From Pilimelia columellifera (GTDB lineage: Bacteria > Actinomycetota > Actinomycetes > Mycobacteriales > Micromonosporaceae), in contig NZ_BAAARY010000002.1 of NCBI RefSeq assembly GCF_039532605.1, forward strand, positions 1 to 64,000: a stretch of 64,000 nt of DNA. Reading direction: 5' to 3'. The position numbers were made by a program, and so were the translations under genes. Within the stretch, counting starts at the first letter, position 1, and every line of letters starts with the position of its first letter. Shown in pieces: positions 1 to 7,721 of the stretch. The notes under the pieces were generated by a model. The model was not told where the DNA came from. It saw nothing but the letters and a program-made list of their open reading frames with translations, and ran no database searches.

Positions 1-156
1 CTTTAGAAGGACCTACTTCCTACCGGGGCGCCGCGTCTCCATCTTGGACCCCGAGCCGGTCGGCGTGTCGCCACCTACGTCACCTTCTGTGACCAAAGGG
101 TTGCCCGGAAAGGCTCATTCGACAGGTAGCGACATTCGAAATTAGTCAGGTTCATT
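1..156. other. No recognisable gene at the left edge
   Basis: No convincing coding frame or RNA is visible between the window edge and the insertion-sequence remnant. The stretch could be decayed mobile DNA, but nothing in it supports a specific call. Confidence 0.4.
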
Positions 157-169
157 GAGGCTTATTCAG
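157..169 (+). repeat. Left terminal inverted repeat of IS remnant
   Basis: GAGGCTTATTCAG, perfect reverse complement of 421-433. Confidence 0.8.
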
Positions 170-206
170 GGGCACGCTGAGGCAGGCCGGCGGCACCCCA
201 ACTCAG

Positions 207-410
207 ATGCTTACGCCTATCAAGAAGCCGGCGTTCCGTGAGCTACTCGGCTGGGACGAGGAGTACAACTCCGGAATCAACGGAGTCCGATGGGTGATCG
301 AGCAAGTCATTGCGTATCTTAAGACTTGGCGGACCCTCCACGTCGGCTATCGTCGCCCAATCGAAACATTTCGAGAAACGATTTCTGTAGTTGTGGCGCT
401 TCAGTTCTAG
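207..410 (+). pseudogene. Transposase C-terminal fragment (IS5/DDE type)
   Basis: The 67 residues contain the C-terminal signature of IS5-like DDE transposases: a VRWVIEQVIAYLKTWR block, where the Glu is the likely third catalytic acid, followed by a YRRP-xx-TF block and a hydrophobic end. The frame is open upstream to a stop at 156-158, so the fragment may begin near 159, but the N-terminal catalytic Asp residues are absent. It fills the space between the terminal repeats. It is a deletion remnant, not a functional gene. Confidence 0.75.
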
Positions 411-420
411 AAGCTCGCCG

Positions 421-433
421 CTGAATAAGCCTC
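421..433 (-). repeat. Right terminal inverted repeat of IS remnant
   Basis: CTGAATAAGCCTC, perfect reverse complement of 157-169. Confidence 0.8.
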
Positions 434-445
434 TATGTGCCTTCG

Positions 446-1492
446 TCAGGCCAGTGGGAGGCGCACCGTCACCTTCAGGCCGCCCTCGGGCGCTGGGTGG
501 GCCTCGGCGCTGACGGTCCCGCCGTGCGCGTCGCACACTGCCCGCACAATGGACAGTCCGAGCCCCGACCCACGCGCCCCGGTCCGCTCCCGACCCCCGC
601 GCCGGAACGGCTCGAACAGCCCCGGCACGTCCCGCTGCGCCACCTCGAACCCGGAGTTGCCGACGACGAGCTGCGCCGCCCCGTCCACGATGCCGGTGTG
701 GACCCAGAGCCGCCCGTGCAGGTGGTTGTAGCGGACGGCGTTCTCGATGAGGTTTCCGGCCAGCCGCCCGAGCAGGTCGGGGTCGCCGGCGACCGTCGCC
801 GGGGCGAGGTGCTCGTCGACGTGGATCTGCACCCGGTCGATCTCGCGGCGCATCGCGGCGAGCGCCCCGCCGACCCCGTCGGCCAGGTCGGTCGGTTCGC
901 GTCGGGCCAGGCCGCGGCTGGCCTGGGCTTCGCTGCGGGCGAGGACGAGGAGCGCGTCGACGAGTCCGTTGGCGCGTTCGGAGGCGTCGCGGACGATGGT
1001 GGCCATCCGGCGTAGGTCGGCGGCGTCGGCGTCGGGGTCGGAGAGGGTGACGTCGATTTCGGTGCGCATGACGGCCAGCGGGGTGCGTAGTTCGTGGGAG
1101 GCGTTGGCGACGAAGCGTTTCTGGGTCTCGAACGATTGACCGAGCCGGTCGAGCATGGCGTCGAAGGTGCCGGCGAGTTCGGCGATCTCGTCGTTGGCGC
1201 CGCGGTAGCCGATGCGCTGGTCGAGGGTTTGTTCGCTGAGCCGGCGGGCGGTGGCGGTGACGTGGTGGATGGGGCGCAGGGCGCGTCCGGTGAGCAGGTA
1301 GCCGGCGACGGTGCCGGCGGCGCTGATGACGACGAACGCGGCGACGGCTTCGAGGAGAACGGCTTGTTCGAGGTCGCCGAAGGCCCAGGCGAGCAGCAGG
1401 AGGATGAGCCCGGCGTCGACGACGAGGAAGCCGATAAGGAGGGTGAGCCGTAGTCGCAGGCTGGGCTGCCACCAGGCGGGGCGGGGGGTCAT
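446..1492 (-). CDS. Two-component sensor histidine kinase, intramembrane-sensing type
   Basis: A 348-residue membrane kinase. Two hydrophobic helices (about residues 16-37 and 42-67) are separated by only a few residues, so there is almost no extracytoplasmic sensor. A HAMP domain follows (about 68-120), then HisKA with SHELRTPL (His133), then HATPase with an N box (NLIENAVRY) and a GSGLGLSIV glycine box. The ATG overlaps the upstream regulator stop as ATGA. It should phosphorylate the adjacent OmpR-type regulator. The position downstream of a flavin electron-transfer operon suggests it senses membrane redox or envelope state; this is inference. The IS remnant lies just past its stop. Confidence 0.9.
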   Translation of the reverse strand: MTPRPAWWQPSLRLRLTLLIGFLVVDAGLILLLLAWAFGDLEQAVLLEAVAAFVVISAAGTVAGYLLTGRALRPIHHVTATARRLSEQTLDQRIGYRGANDEIAELAGTFDAMLDRLGQSFETQKRFVANASHELRTPLAVMRTEIDVTLSDPDADAADLRRMATIVRDASERANGLVDALLVLARSEAQASRGLARREPTDLADGVGGALAAMRREIDRVQIHVDEHLAPATVAGDPDLLGRLAGNLIENAVRYNHLHGRLWVHTGIVDGAAQLVVGNSGFEVAQRDVPGLFEPFRRGGRERTGARGSGLGLSIVRAVCDAHGGTVSAEAHPAPEGGLKVTVRLPLA

Positions 1493-2169
1493 AGGGCTCC
1501 TGCGGCGGGTGGGACGACGAGCCGGTAGCCGGCGCCGACGACGGTGTCGATGAGGGGCGGGTCGCCGAGTTTGCGGCGCAGGGTGCGCATGGTGACCCGG
1601 ACGATGGTGGTGAACGGGTCGGTGTTGGCGTCCCAGACCCGTTCGAGCAGCTCTTCGCTGGAGACGACGGCGCCGTCTGCTTTGAGCAGCTCGGCGAGAA
1701 CGCCGAATTCTTTGTTGGTGAGCTCGATCGGGGCGCCAGCGCGGGTGACAAGGCGTTTGGCGGGGTCGAGAGTGAGGTCGGCGGTTTCCAGGACAGGCGG
1801 GGCGGCGGGGGTGGCCCGCCGGCCGAGGGCCCGGACGCGGGCGACGAGTTCGTCGAAGGCGAAGGGTTTGGGCAGGTAGTCGTCGGCGCCAAGGCCCAGG
1901 CCCTCGACGCGGTCGGCGACGGCGCCGCTGGCGGTGAGCATGATGACCCGGGTGAGGGCGCCGGAGGCGACGATCTCGGCGCACAGGTCGTCGCCGTGGA
2001 CGCCGGGCAGGTCCCGGTCGAGGACGAGGACGTCGTATCGGGTGACGAAGGCCATTTCGTGGCCGGTGTCGCCGTCGTAGGCGACGTCGACGGCCATGCC
2101 GTGGCGGCGTAGCCCCCGGGCGATGGCGTCGGCCAGGTTCCGCTCGTCTTCGACCACCAGCACACGCAT
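1489..2169 (-). CDS. Two-component response regulator, OmpR/PhoB family
   Basis: 226 residues. The N-terminal receiver has the acidic pair VVEDE (residues 6-9 region), phospho-acceptor Asp51 in VLVLDRDLPG, a conserved Thr in MLTASG and Lys in PKPFAFDEL. The C-terminal winged helix (about 130-220) has the VRVTMRTLRRKLG recognition region and the GAGYRL wing. It is translationally coupled to the kinase (4-bp overlap) and lies 71 bp downstream of apbE on the same strand. It is probably read with the ferric-reductase-like/FMN/ApbE genes and regulates them; the target is inferred from neighbourhood only. Confidence 0.92.
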   Translation of the reverse strand: MRVLVVEDERNLADAIARGLRRHGMAVDVAYDGDTGHEMAFVTRYDVLVLDRDLPGVHGDDLCAEIVASGALTRVIMLTASGAVADRVEGLGLGADDYLPKPFAFDELVARVRALGRRATPAAPPVLETADLTLDPAKRLVTRAGAPIELTNKEFGVLAELLKADGAVVSSEELLERVWDANTDPFTTIVRVTMRTLRRKLGDPPLIDTVVGAGYRLVVPPAAGAL

Positions 2170-2240
2170 CCGGTCAGCTTCCCCTATCGCCGGTGAGCCC
2201 CCGGTGAGCCGGGGCGGTCGCGGGGACGATAGCTGAGTGG

Positions 2241-2999
2241 TCAGGCCGCCAGGGCTGCGACCGGCAGGCGCCGTGACGTGAATGCTTTGCCGTCGCTGGC
2301 GACGGTGGCGCTGGAGTAGCCGGCGGGGTCGAGGCCGGCGAGCCAGCGCAGGCCGGCGTCGCCCATGGCCATCGCCGCGGTGGCGTACGCGTCGGCGCGG
2401 CCGAGGTCGGGTCCGACGACGGTGACCGAGCGCAGGTCGGTGGCGGGGCGGCCGCGCACCGGGTCGATGACGTGCTCGCCGCGCTCGTAGACCCCGGAGG
2501 TGGCGACGGCGAGGTCGTGGCCGCTGATCACCCAGGCGACCTTGTCTGCTTTCCAGGGGTGCCGGACGCCGATCCGCCACTCCCAGCCCGGGGCCGGTCC
2601 GCCGCGGGTCCGGATGTCGCCGCCGGCGTTGATGCAGTGGTTGGTGGAGCCGTTGGCGGCGAGCCAGCGGGAGGCGACCTCGACCGACCAGCCTTTGACG
2701 TAGCCGGAGGGGTCGATCCGCCCGGTGGCGTGGACGTCGAAGTAGCCTTCGGTCTCGCGCCACAGGTCGGAGCAGGTGATGAGCACCTGGCGCAGGTCGG
2801 CGGAGCAGTCGGCGACGGTCAGCTCGCCGCGCTGCATCCGGTTGACTTCGCTGTCGTCCTTGTAGGTGCTGAAGCGGCGGTCGACCTCGTGCAACCAGGC
2901 GACGGTGTGGTCGACCAGGCTCGCCAGGGTCGCCGTGGGCAGGTCGTCGGCCAGCTCGATGCTGACGGCGGTTCCCATGACCTGTTCGACGTGGCGCAT
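2241..2999 (-). CDS. apbE: FAD:protein FMN transferase (ApbE family)
   Basis: 252 residues of the ApbE family. It transfers FMN from FAD to a Thr/Ser of a target protein, with Mg as cofactor. Visible landmarks are the N-terminal MGTAVSIEL strand, RFSTYKDDSEVNRM, DPSGYVKGWSVE (nucleotide binding), NAGGDIRTRGG and the metal-site region GEHVIDPVRGRPATDL, plus ADAYATAAMAMG near the end. No export signal is seen, so flavinylation may occur before export or the short protein may act at the membrane. Start and the upstream stop overlap (TGATG), coupling it to the FMN-binding substrate gene. Confidence 0.92.
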   Translation of the reverse strand: MRHVEQVMGTAVSIELADDLPTATLASLVDHTVAWLHEVDRRFSTYKDDSEVNRMQRGELTVADCSADLRQVLITCSDLWRETEGYFDVHATGRIDPSGYVKGWSVEVASRWLAANGSTNHCINAGGDIRTRGGPAPGWEWRIGVRHPWKADKVAWVISGHDLAVATSGVYERGEHVIDPVRGRPATDLRSVTVVGPDLGRADAYATAAMAMGDAGLRWLAGLDPAGYSSATVASDGKAFTSRRLPVAALAA

Positions 3000-3487
3000 C
3001 AGAGCCCGGCCCTGTCGATGGCGGCCTGGAGTGACTTGCGGTACGAGTCGCTGGTGTAGGTGGCGCCGGAGACGCTGTCGATGTCGGCGTCCTGGGCCTT
3101 GACCGCGGACTCGTTGAGCTGCGGGACGGCCGGCCCGTTGATCGCCGCGGACTGGCCCTCGTTCGGGTAGGCGGCGCTGGCTCTGGTGATCTCGCCGTCG
3201 GCGACCGTGATCGTCACCCGCACCGACCCGTAGGGGTTGGTGACGGTGTCGCCGCGGAACCTGCCGCTACGGCCGGACGACGAGTCACCCCCCGAATCGG
3301 CGGCGCTGGCGCCTCCGCTGGGCTTGCGGCCCGGCTTGGCGGGACGGTCGACCTGGTCGCTGTCGACCGGCTCGGTGGCTTGGGACCCGGTGGCCGCGAC
3401 CGCCACCGGGGTGGCGCTCAGGCGTACCCCGAGCAGCATGGCGGCGCCGGCGAGCGTGCCGACGACGGCTGCGGTTGATCGACGCAT
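2999..3487 (-). CDS. Exported FMN-binding domain protein (flavinylated electron carrier)
   Basis: 162 residues. It has an N-terminal signal/anchor (about 1-32, Ala-rich, ending near AVAA) and a Ser/Gly/Asp-rich linker (about 35-80). The C-terminal FMN-binding domain (PF04205) contains DSVSGATYTS, the Asp-x-x-Ser-Gly-Ala-Thr signature whose Thr receives FMN from ApbE. It sits between the membrane reductase and apbE with 25-bp and overlapping junctions. It is likely the extracytoplasmic acceptor for electrons from the reductase. Final electron acceptor unknown. Confidence 0.9.
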   Translation of the reverse strand: MRRSTAAVVGTLAGAAMLLGVRLSATPVAVAATGSQATEPVDSDQVDRPAKPGRKPSGGASAADSGGDSSSGRSGRFRGDTVTNPYGSVRVTITVADGEITRASAAYPNEGQSAAINGPAVPQLNESAVKAQDADIDSVSGATYTSDSYRKSLQAAIDRAGL

Positions 3488-3512
3488 CGAAACTCCTTGG
3501 GGTGGGGGTGTG

Positions 3513-5081
3513 CTAGAACTCGAACGGGTCCAGGTGGATCTGGCGGGCGGGGACCTGGAGACGGCGCAGCTTGGCGCACAGGTCGGTGACGAACCCGCCG
3601 GGTCCGCAGATGTAGATGTCGCGTTCGGCGATGTCGGGCACGTACCGGCCGAGGCCGCCCGGGGTGAACAGCTCCCGGGGCTCCTCGTCGTCGCGGGAGC
3701 CGAGCACGTAGCGGACCGTCATTCCGCGGCTGGTGGCCAGCTTGTCCAGCTCGGCCTTGAGAGCGAGGTCCTGTTCGGAGCGGGCGCGGTAGATGAGCAC
3801 CGTGTCCTGCGGCATCTGCTCGCAGATGGCCCGGATCGGGGCGATGCCGCTGCCCACCGCCACCAGCAACGCCCGGTTGGTGGTGCGACGGTCGGCGGTG
3901 AAGACGCCGCTGGGCCCGTCGGCGAGCACCCGTGTGCCGGGGCTCAGCTCCCGGAGCGAGGCGGTGTGGCCGCCGACGGCGGTGACCGTGATCCGCAGGT
4001 GCCGGGGGTTGGGCGCCGCCGACAGCGAGAACGGGTGCGACTGCCACCAGCCGCCGCTGGTGAGGAACCGCCAGCGGAAGTACTGCCCGGCCTTGACGCC
4101 GATGTCGTCCAGGTGACGGCCGGTCAGATAGATCGAGAACGTGTCCGGCGACTCCTGGACGGTCTCGCTGACCCGCAGCTGGTGCCGGGCGTTGAACCAC
4201 AGCGGCTCGATGAGCCGACCCCAGGCCAGGACGGCGATGGTGAGCGCGTACAGGGCGCTCCAGAACCAGTACGCGAAGCCGTTGGTGAGGTTCGCGCCGA
4301 GCGCGAACTGGTGGCCGAAGCCGAGCAGCAACGCCGCGTAGCCGCCCATGTGCAGGAAGTGCCACACCTCGTACGGCAGCAGCTTGCGGACGCCCCGGAT
4401 GGCCAGCAGCGCCACCGCGACCAGCACCCCGGTGGACGCGGTGGCGCTGACCATGTCCTCCAGAGCGAGCATCTTCCACGCCTGCTCGGTGAGCGGGGTG
4501 CCCGTGGTCAGGCCGTATCCCCAGGTGATGAAGACCGCGTGGGCGAGGACAGCGACCAGCAGCGACGTGCCGATCCAGCGGTGCCAGCGCATGATGTCGC
4601 GACCGCCGACCCACTGCTCGATCCAGGCCACCCGGCTGGCCATCGCCACCTGCACGAGCAGCAGGTAGCCGCCGATCATGCCGGTGATCCGGCCGACGGC
4701 GATGGCGATGTCGCTGGTGGTGACGAGCGACCCGGGCGCGGTGTCGTACAGCCACACGGCGACGCTGGTGACGAGCATCCCCCAGAACAGCAGAATGACC
4801 AGCAGCCGGTTGCCCGCTGACTCCTCGGCGTGCAGCTTGTGCCGGATGATGTGGCGTTCGGCGGTGTCGTCGAACAGCTGGCCGACGCCCAGGCGGGGGG
4901 CGGCGCCGGGGACCGCGCGGCCGACCGCCGGTCCGCCGGGGCCCGCGCCGATCGGGCGCAGCGTACGCCGCGGCTCCAACCGGGCCGTCCGGACAGGGAC
5001 CGCCCGGGGGTAGGCCTTTGTCGCGCTGGACAAGTCGCGCCCCTTTGTTCGCTGACAGATGTCACAGCGAGGTACGGGCAC
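3513..5081 (-). CDS. Membrane ferric-reductase-like/ferredoxin-NADP reductase fusion
   Basis: 522 residues from a GTG start, the only upstream ATG/GTG in frame; the Shine-Dalgarno match is poor, so the start is uncertain. After a basic N-terminus come about six hydrophobic helices (residues roughly 93-300) with paired His residues in the MRWHRWIG, VLAHAVFI, VWHFLHMGG and FGHQF segments, as in ferric-reductase-like transmembrane domains that hold two hemes. Then come an FAD domain (FRWRFLTSG, HPFSLSAAP) and an NAD(P) domain (VGSGIAPIR, CGPGGFV). It would move electrons from cytoplasmic NAD(P)H across the membrane, probably to the FMN-binding protein encoded next. First gene of the operon. Confidence 0.88.
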   Translation of the reverse strand: MPVPRCDICQRTKGRDLSSATKAYPRAVPVRTARLEPRRTLRPIGAGPGGPAVGRAVPGAAPRLGVGQLFDDTAERHIIRHKLHAEESAGNRLLVILLFWGMLVTSVAVWLYDTAPGSLVTTSDIAIAVGRITGMIGGYLLLVQVAMASRVAWIEQWVGGRDIMRWHRWIGTSLLVAVLAHAVFITWGYGLTTGTPLTEQAWKMLALEDMVSATASTGVLVAVALLAIRGVRKLLPYEVWHFLHMGGYAALLLGFGHQFALGANLTNGFAYWFWSALYALTIAVLAWGRLIEPLWFNARHQLRVSETVQESPDTFSIYLTGRHLDDIGVKAGQYFRWRFLTSGGWWQSHPFSLSAAPNPRHLRITVTAVGGHTASLRELSPGTRVLADGPSGVFTADRRTTNRALLVAVGSGIAPIRAICEQMPQDTVLIYRARSEQDLALKAELDKLATSRGMTVRYVLGSRDDEEPRELFTPGGLGRYVPDIAERDIYICGPGGFVTDLCAKLRRLQVPARQIHLDPFEF

Positions 5082-5173
5082 GGAGGCGGCCGCGGTTCGA
5101 CCAATGGCCCTTATTTCTTGGCCGACCGCCCCAACGGCCGCGTCAAAACGCCACGAAACTGACTTCGGGCGCC

Positions 5174-6619
5174 TTAGAGGGCGGCGGCGCCGTCCTGCCC
5201 GCGCAGGGCGCTCCAGCCCAACGTGCCGGTGACCTGGTCTAGGCGCTCACCCAGGGCGAAGCCCTCCGCGGTGATCTGGAACTGGTGCACGTCCTTGCTG
5301 TGGTCGCTGTTGCGCATCTTGACGATGCTCAGCGCCCGGCCGGTGCTCGACGCGAGTTCGATGTACCGCAACAGGATCACGTTGTGGAACAGGAACATGA
5401 CGCCACCGACCGGCTCGGCGCTCGGCCCCAGGGTGGTGGTCTCGCTCGTGATGAGCAGCGAGGCGCCGGACGCCCGGATGAGCCCGGTGAGGGCGCGGGC
5501 ATAGGCGGGGAAGCGCTCCAGCTCCCGGGCGGCATGGACCATCTCCGCCAGGCTGTCGATGACGACCCGACCGGTGCGCCTGCCTTCCAGCTCGCGACGG
5601 ACGCCGGCGGCGAGCATGTCGAGGTCCAGGTCACCCAGAGGCACATGGTGGATGACCAGCTGCCCCTTGTCGACGGGCGTCTGGAGGTCCCAGCCGAACC
5701 CCGAAGCCATCTTGATCAGCTGCTCGGCGGTGTCCTGGAACGTGACGTAGAGGCAGCGTTCGCCCCGGTCCAGGCCCTCGACGACGAACCGCAGGCCGAG
5801 GATCGTTTTCCCGACCCCGGACGGTCCGAGCACCACGGTAGCCTCGCCAGCGCCGATCCCCCCGCCCATCAGCTCTCCGAGGCCGTCCACGCCGGCGCCG
5901 ATCCGGCCGGTGACGGTGGCGGGGGCGCCGGTGTCAAGAGTTTCGATCCGCGGATAGAACGTGAAGCCGGCGGCGTCGATCCGGAAGGTGTGCTTGCCTT
6001 CGAGGTGGCGGGCGCCGCGCATCTTGATGATCCGCATCCACCGGCGGTCGATGGGTTCCCGCGGCTCGTACATGAGCTGGATGATGCTGTCAGCCAGGAC
6101 GAACTCCGGGCCGCCGCGCATCTCGGCAGGGGTGTACTCCCCCACCAGCAACAGCGCGGTCTGGCTGTGCGCCAGCCGGCTGGTCAGGTCGTAGAACGCC
6201 GTCCGCAGCTGGCCGGCGTCGGTGAAGTCCCGCAGCACCCTGGCGCTGTCGATCACCACGAGGACGGGTCGCTCGTCCAGCACCTTGCGCACGATCTCGG
6301 CGACCACCGCCGACAGCCCCTCCCGCTCTTCCTCACGGATCAGGTCGCCCAGGTGCAGGTACTCCACCTTCGGCCCCAGCGCGTCCTGGTCGAAGAAGGA
6401 GAAGTGATCCAGATGCCTGACGATCTTGGAGTGCGGCTCTGAGAGTGTCGTGTAGTAGACCGCATGGTGACGTTCGGTGGCGGTGGCAAAGCAGATCTGC
6501 TGCGCCAGCACCGTCTTGCCTGTGCCGGGTGGTCCGGTCAGGACCGCTACACCGCCGGGCTCGATGCCCCCGCCGAGGATCGCGTCGAGACCAGGCACCC
6601 CGGTGGCGAGTCGCTTCAT
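5174..6619 (-). CDS. KaiC-like double RecA-fold ATPase
   Basis: 481 residues with two tandem KaiC/RadA-type domains. Domain 1 has Walker A GPPGTGKT (29-36) and Walker B VLVVID (119-124). Domain 2 has Walker A GPSGVGKT (265-272) and Walker B GRVVIDSL. Both domains end in a KMR-x3-H motif (KMRGARH; KMRNSDH). In cyanobacterial KaiC two adjacent Glu follow the first strand of each domain; here domain 1 has only SEP and domain 2 has QDT. The region aligned to the KaiC Ser431/Thr432 autophosphorylation pair has no Ser/Thr. No kaiA or kaiB is nearby. The ATG overlaps the receiver gene stop (ATGA). Probably a signalling ATPase working with that receiver, not a clock. Confidence 0.85.
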   Translation of the reverse strand: MKRLATGVPGLDAILGGGIEPGGVAVLTGPPGTGKTVLAQQICFATATERHHAVYYTTLSEPHSKIVRHLDHFSFFDQDALGPKVEYLHLGDLIREEEREGLSAVVAEIVRKVLDERPVLVVIDSARVLRDFTDAGQLRTAFYDLTSRLAHSQTALLLVGEYTPAEMRGGPEFVLADSIIQLMYEPREPIDRRWMRIIKMRGARHLEGKHTFRIDAAGFTFYPRIETLDTGAPATVTGRIGAGVDGLGELMGGGIGAGEATVVLGPSGVGKTILGLRFVVEGLDRGERCLYVTFQDTAEQLIKMASGFGWDLQTPVDKGQLVIHHVPLGDLDLDMLAAGVRRELEGRRTGRVVIDSLAEMVHAARELERFPAYARALTGLIRASGASLLITSETTTLGPSAEPVGGVMFLFHNVILLRYIELASSTGRALSIVKMRNSDHSKDVHQFQITAEGFALGERLDQVTGTLGWSALRGQDGAAAL

Positions 6620-6975
6620 GATCGGCTCCCCTTATCGGTCAGCAGCGCGTCGCAGACGGCCACGAGCTGCTCGGGGCTGAACGGTTTACGGAGCACCGCG
6701 TCGGCTTCGGTGGCCAGGTGGGTGTCACCGGAGACGGCCACGATCGGGATCGCCGCGGTCACCGGGTCGGTGTGGAGCCGTTCGATCAGCTCCACGCCCC
6801 CCATCACCGGCATCATCATGTCGGTGACCACCAGGTCCGGCGGCGAGTCATGCGCCACGGCCATGGCCGTGGCGCCCTGATGGGCGTCCGTCACCTCGTA
6901 GCCAGCCCGTTCAAGGGCCCGCCGCAGGAGGAACCGCAGATCAGGCTCGTCGTCCACCACCAGCACCCTTGACAC
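6616..6975 (-). CDS. Single-domain response regulator (CheY-like receiver)
   Basis: 119 residues, receiver domain only: acidic VVDDEPD, phospho-acceptor Asp in LVVTDMMMP, Ser in AVSGD and Lys in RKPFSPEQ. The GTG start at 6975 is chosen because GAGGAGG lies 8 bases upstream; longer starts lack it. There is no output domain, so it must signal by protein contact. Its stop overlaps the start of the KaiC-like gene, making the ATPase its likely partner. No histidine kinase adjoins the pair. Confidence 0.88.
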   Translation of the reverse strand: MSRVLVVDDEPDLRFLLRRALERAGYEVTDAHQGATAMAVAHDSPPDLVVTDMMMPVMGGVELIERLHTDPVTAAIPIVAVSGDTHLATEADAVLRKPFSPEQLVAVCDALLTDKGSRS

Positions 6976-7023
6976 AGCACCGTCCTCCTCACTGTGCGCC
7001 GCCGAGACCACCCGTGCCGGCGG

Positions 7024-7575
7024 CTACGGCCGGGCGGAGTTCGCCGACCCGACGGACCGCAGCGGAGCGATCGGGCCGACGTCCACAGCCAGCTCGTACC
7101 TCGCGGCGGCGCGGAAGGTCGGGAATCCGTACTGCCCGGCGGTATCGATGATCACCTGGGTGGCGGTCGCCCCCAGGCGCGTCGGCTCCTCGACCCGGAC
7201 GAAGCCCGTGCCGTGGGCGTTGGTCGTCGTGGTGGCGTCGAAGGTGTGGCAGTCGATGCCGTCGGACTGGATGAGCCGGACGAAGTACACGGTGTTCGGG
7301 GCGGCGGCGCGCAGGACCACGTCCGCCGAGACGGTGCTGCCGTTCGGAGACTGGTTCAGGGCGATGTCGCCCGGACCGAGCTGGCTGGGGTCGTCGCCCG
7401 GGAACGGTTCGAGACTGTCGCAGTAGATCACCGCGCCGGGGCCGACGAGTGGCTGTTTCACCGGAATGGGGACCGCCCCGGCCAGGGCCGGCGTGGCGGT
7501 GGCGGTCAGCGTCATGCTGACGATCCCGGCTGTCAGGACGAGCCTCGACGTTCGCACAGCTGCGCCTCTCTGCAT
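7024..7575 (-). CDS. Secreted protein of unknown function
   Basis: 183 residues from ATG 7575 (GAGGT about 6 bases upstream; an earlier in-frame ATG at 7629 lacks a site). A Sec signal peptide with basic start, hydrophobic core and ALA cleavage motif ends near residue 33. The mature part is beta-rich with two Cys (IYCDSLE, IDCHTF) that could form a disulfide, and has no motif I recognise. It lies 48 bp upstream of the receiver-KaiC pair on the same strand and may be co-transcribed. Confidence 0.7.
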   Translation of the reverse strand: MQRGAAVRTSRLVLTAGIVSMTLTATATPALAGAVPIPVKQPLVGPGAVIYCDSLEPFPGDDPSQLGPGDIALNQSPNGSTVSADVVLRAAAPNTVYFVRLIQSDGIDCHTFDATTTTNAHGTGFVRVEEPTRLGATATQVIIDTAGQYGFPTFRAAARYELAVDVGPIAPLRSVGSANSARP

Positions 7576-7721
7576 GTGGGACCTCGCCTTGGTGCGGCAT
7601 GGCCGCGCCGAGCCCGTCAGGTAACGCATGAAGACGCTAAACGGATGTACATGCCTATAGATCTGTTTTTATTGCATTTCACCCTTTACGGAAAAAGTCT
7701 GAAAAAAGTCCAACCTTGAAA
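7576..7721 (-). promoter_or_regulatory. Low-GC leader/promoter region of the secreted protein
   Basis: About 70 bases (7640-7715) are strikingly A/T-rich for this chromosome, with two direct copies of AAAAAGTC. On the minus strand TATAGG preceded 17 bases upstream by GTGAAA is a possible -10/-35 pair. No hairpin terminator for dxs is evident. Assignment as promoter is tentative. Confidence 0.35.

Larger units (their letters stand above)
157..433 (+). mobile_element. Internally deleted IS5-like element (MITE-like remnant)
   Basis: A 277-bp unit bounded by perfect 13-bp inverted repeats (GAGGCTTATTCAG at 157-169 and its complement at 421-433). Identity continues imperfectly inward for about ten bases. 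It contains only the C-terminal part of a DDE transposase, so it cannot transpose by itself. No target-site duplication is obvious beside the repeats. It ends 12 bp before the stop codon of the neighbouring histidine kinase gene. Confidence 0.75.

Noticed and set aside
243..2165. 640-codon frame antisense to the kinase and regulator genes
   Set aside because: Composition is Pro/Arg/Ser shadow of high-GC third positions; the kinase and regulator frames carry clear domains.
3237..4820. 527-codon plus-strand frame over the reductase gene
   Set aside because: No domain, runs opposite a gene with heme, FAD and NAD motifs.
5082..5173. TTGACG on the minus strand as -35 of the reductase operon
   Set aside because: No -10-like hexamer at 16-19 bases; AGAAAT lies too far at 22.
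7677..7720. T-rich stretch after dxs as intrinsic terminator
   Set aside because: Repeated AAAAAGTC but no preceding stem.
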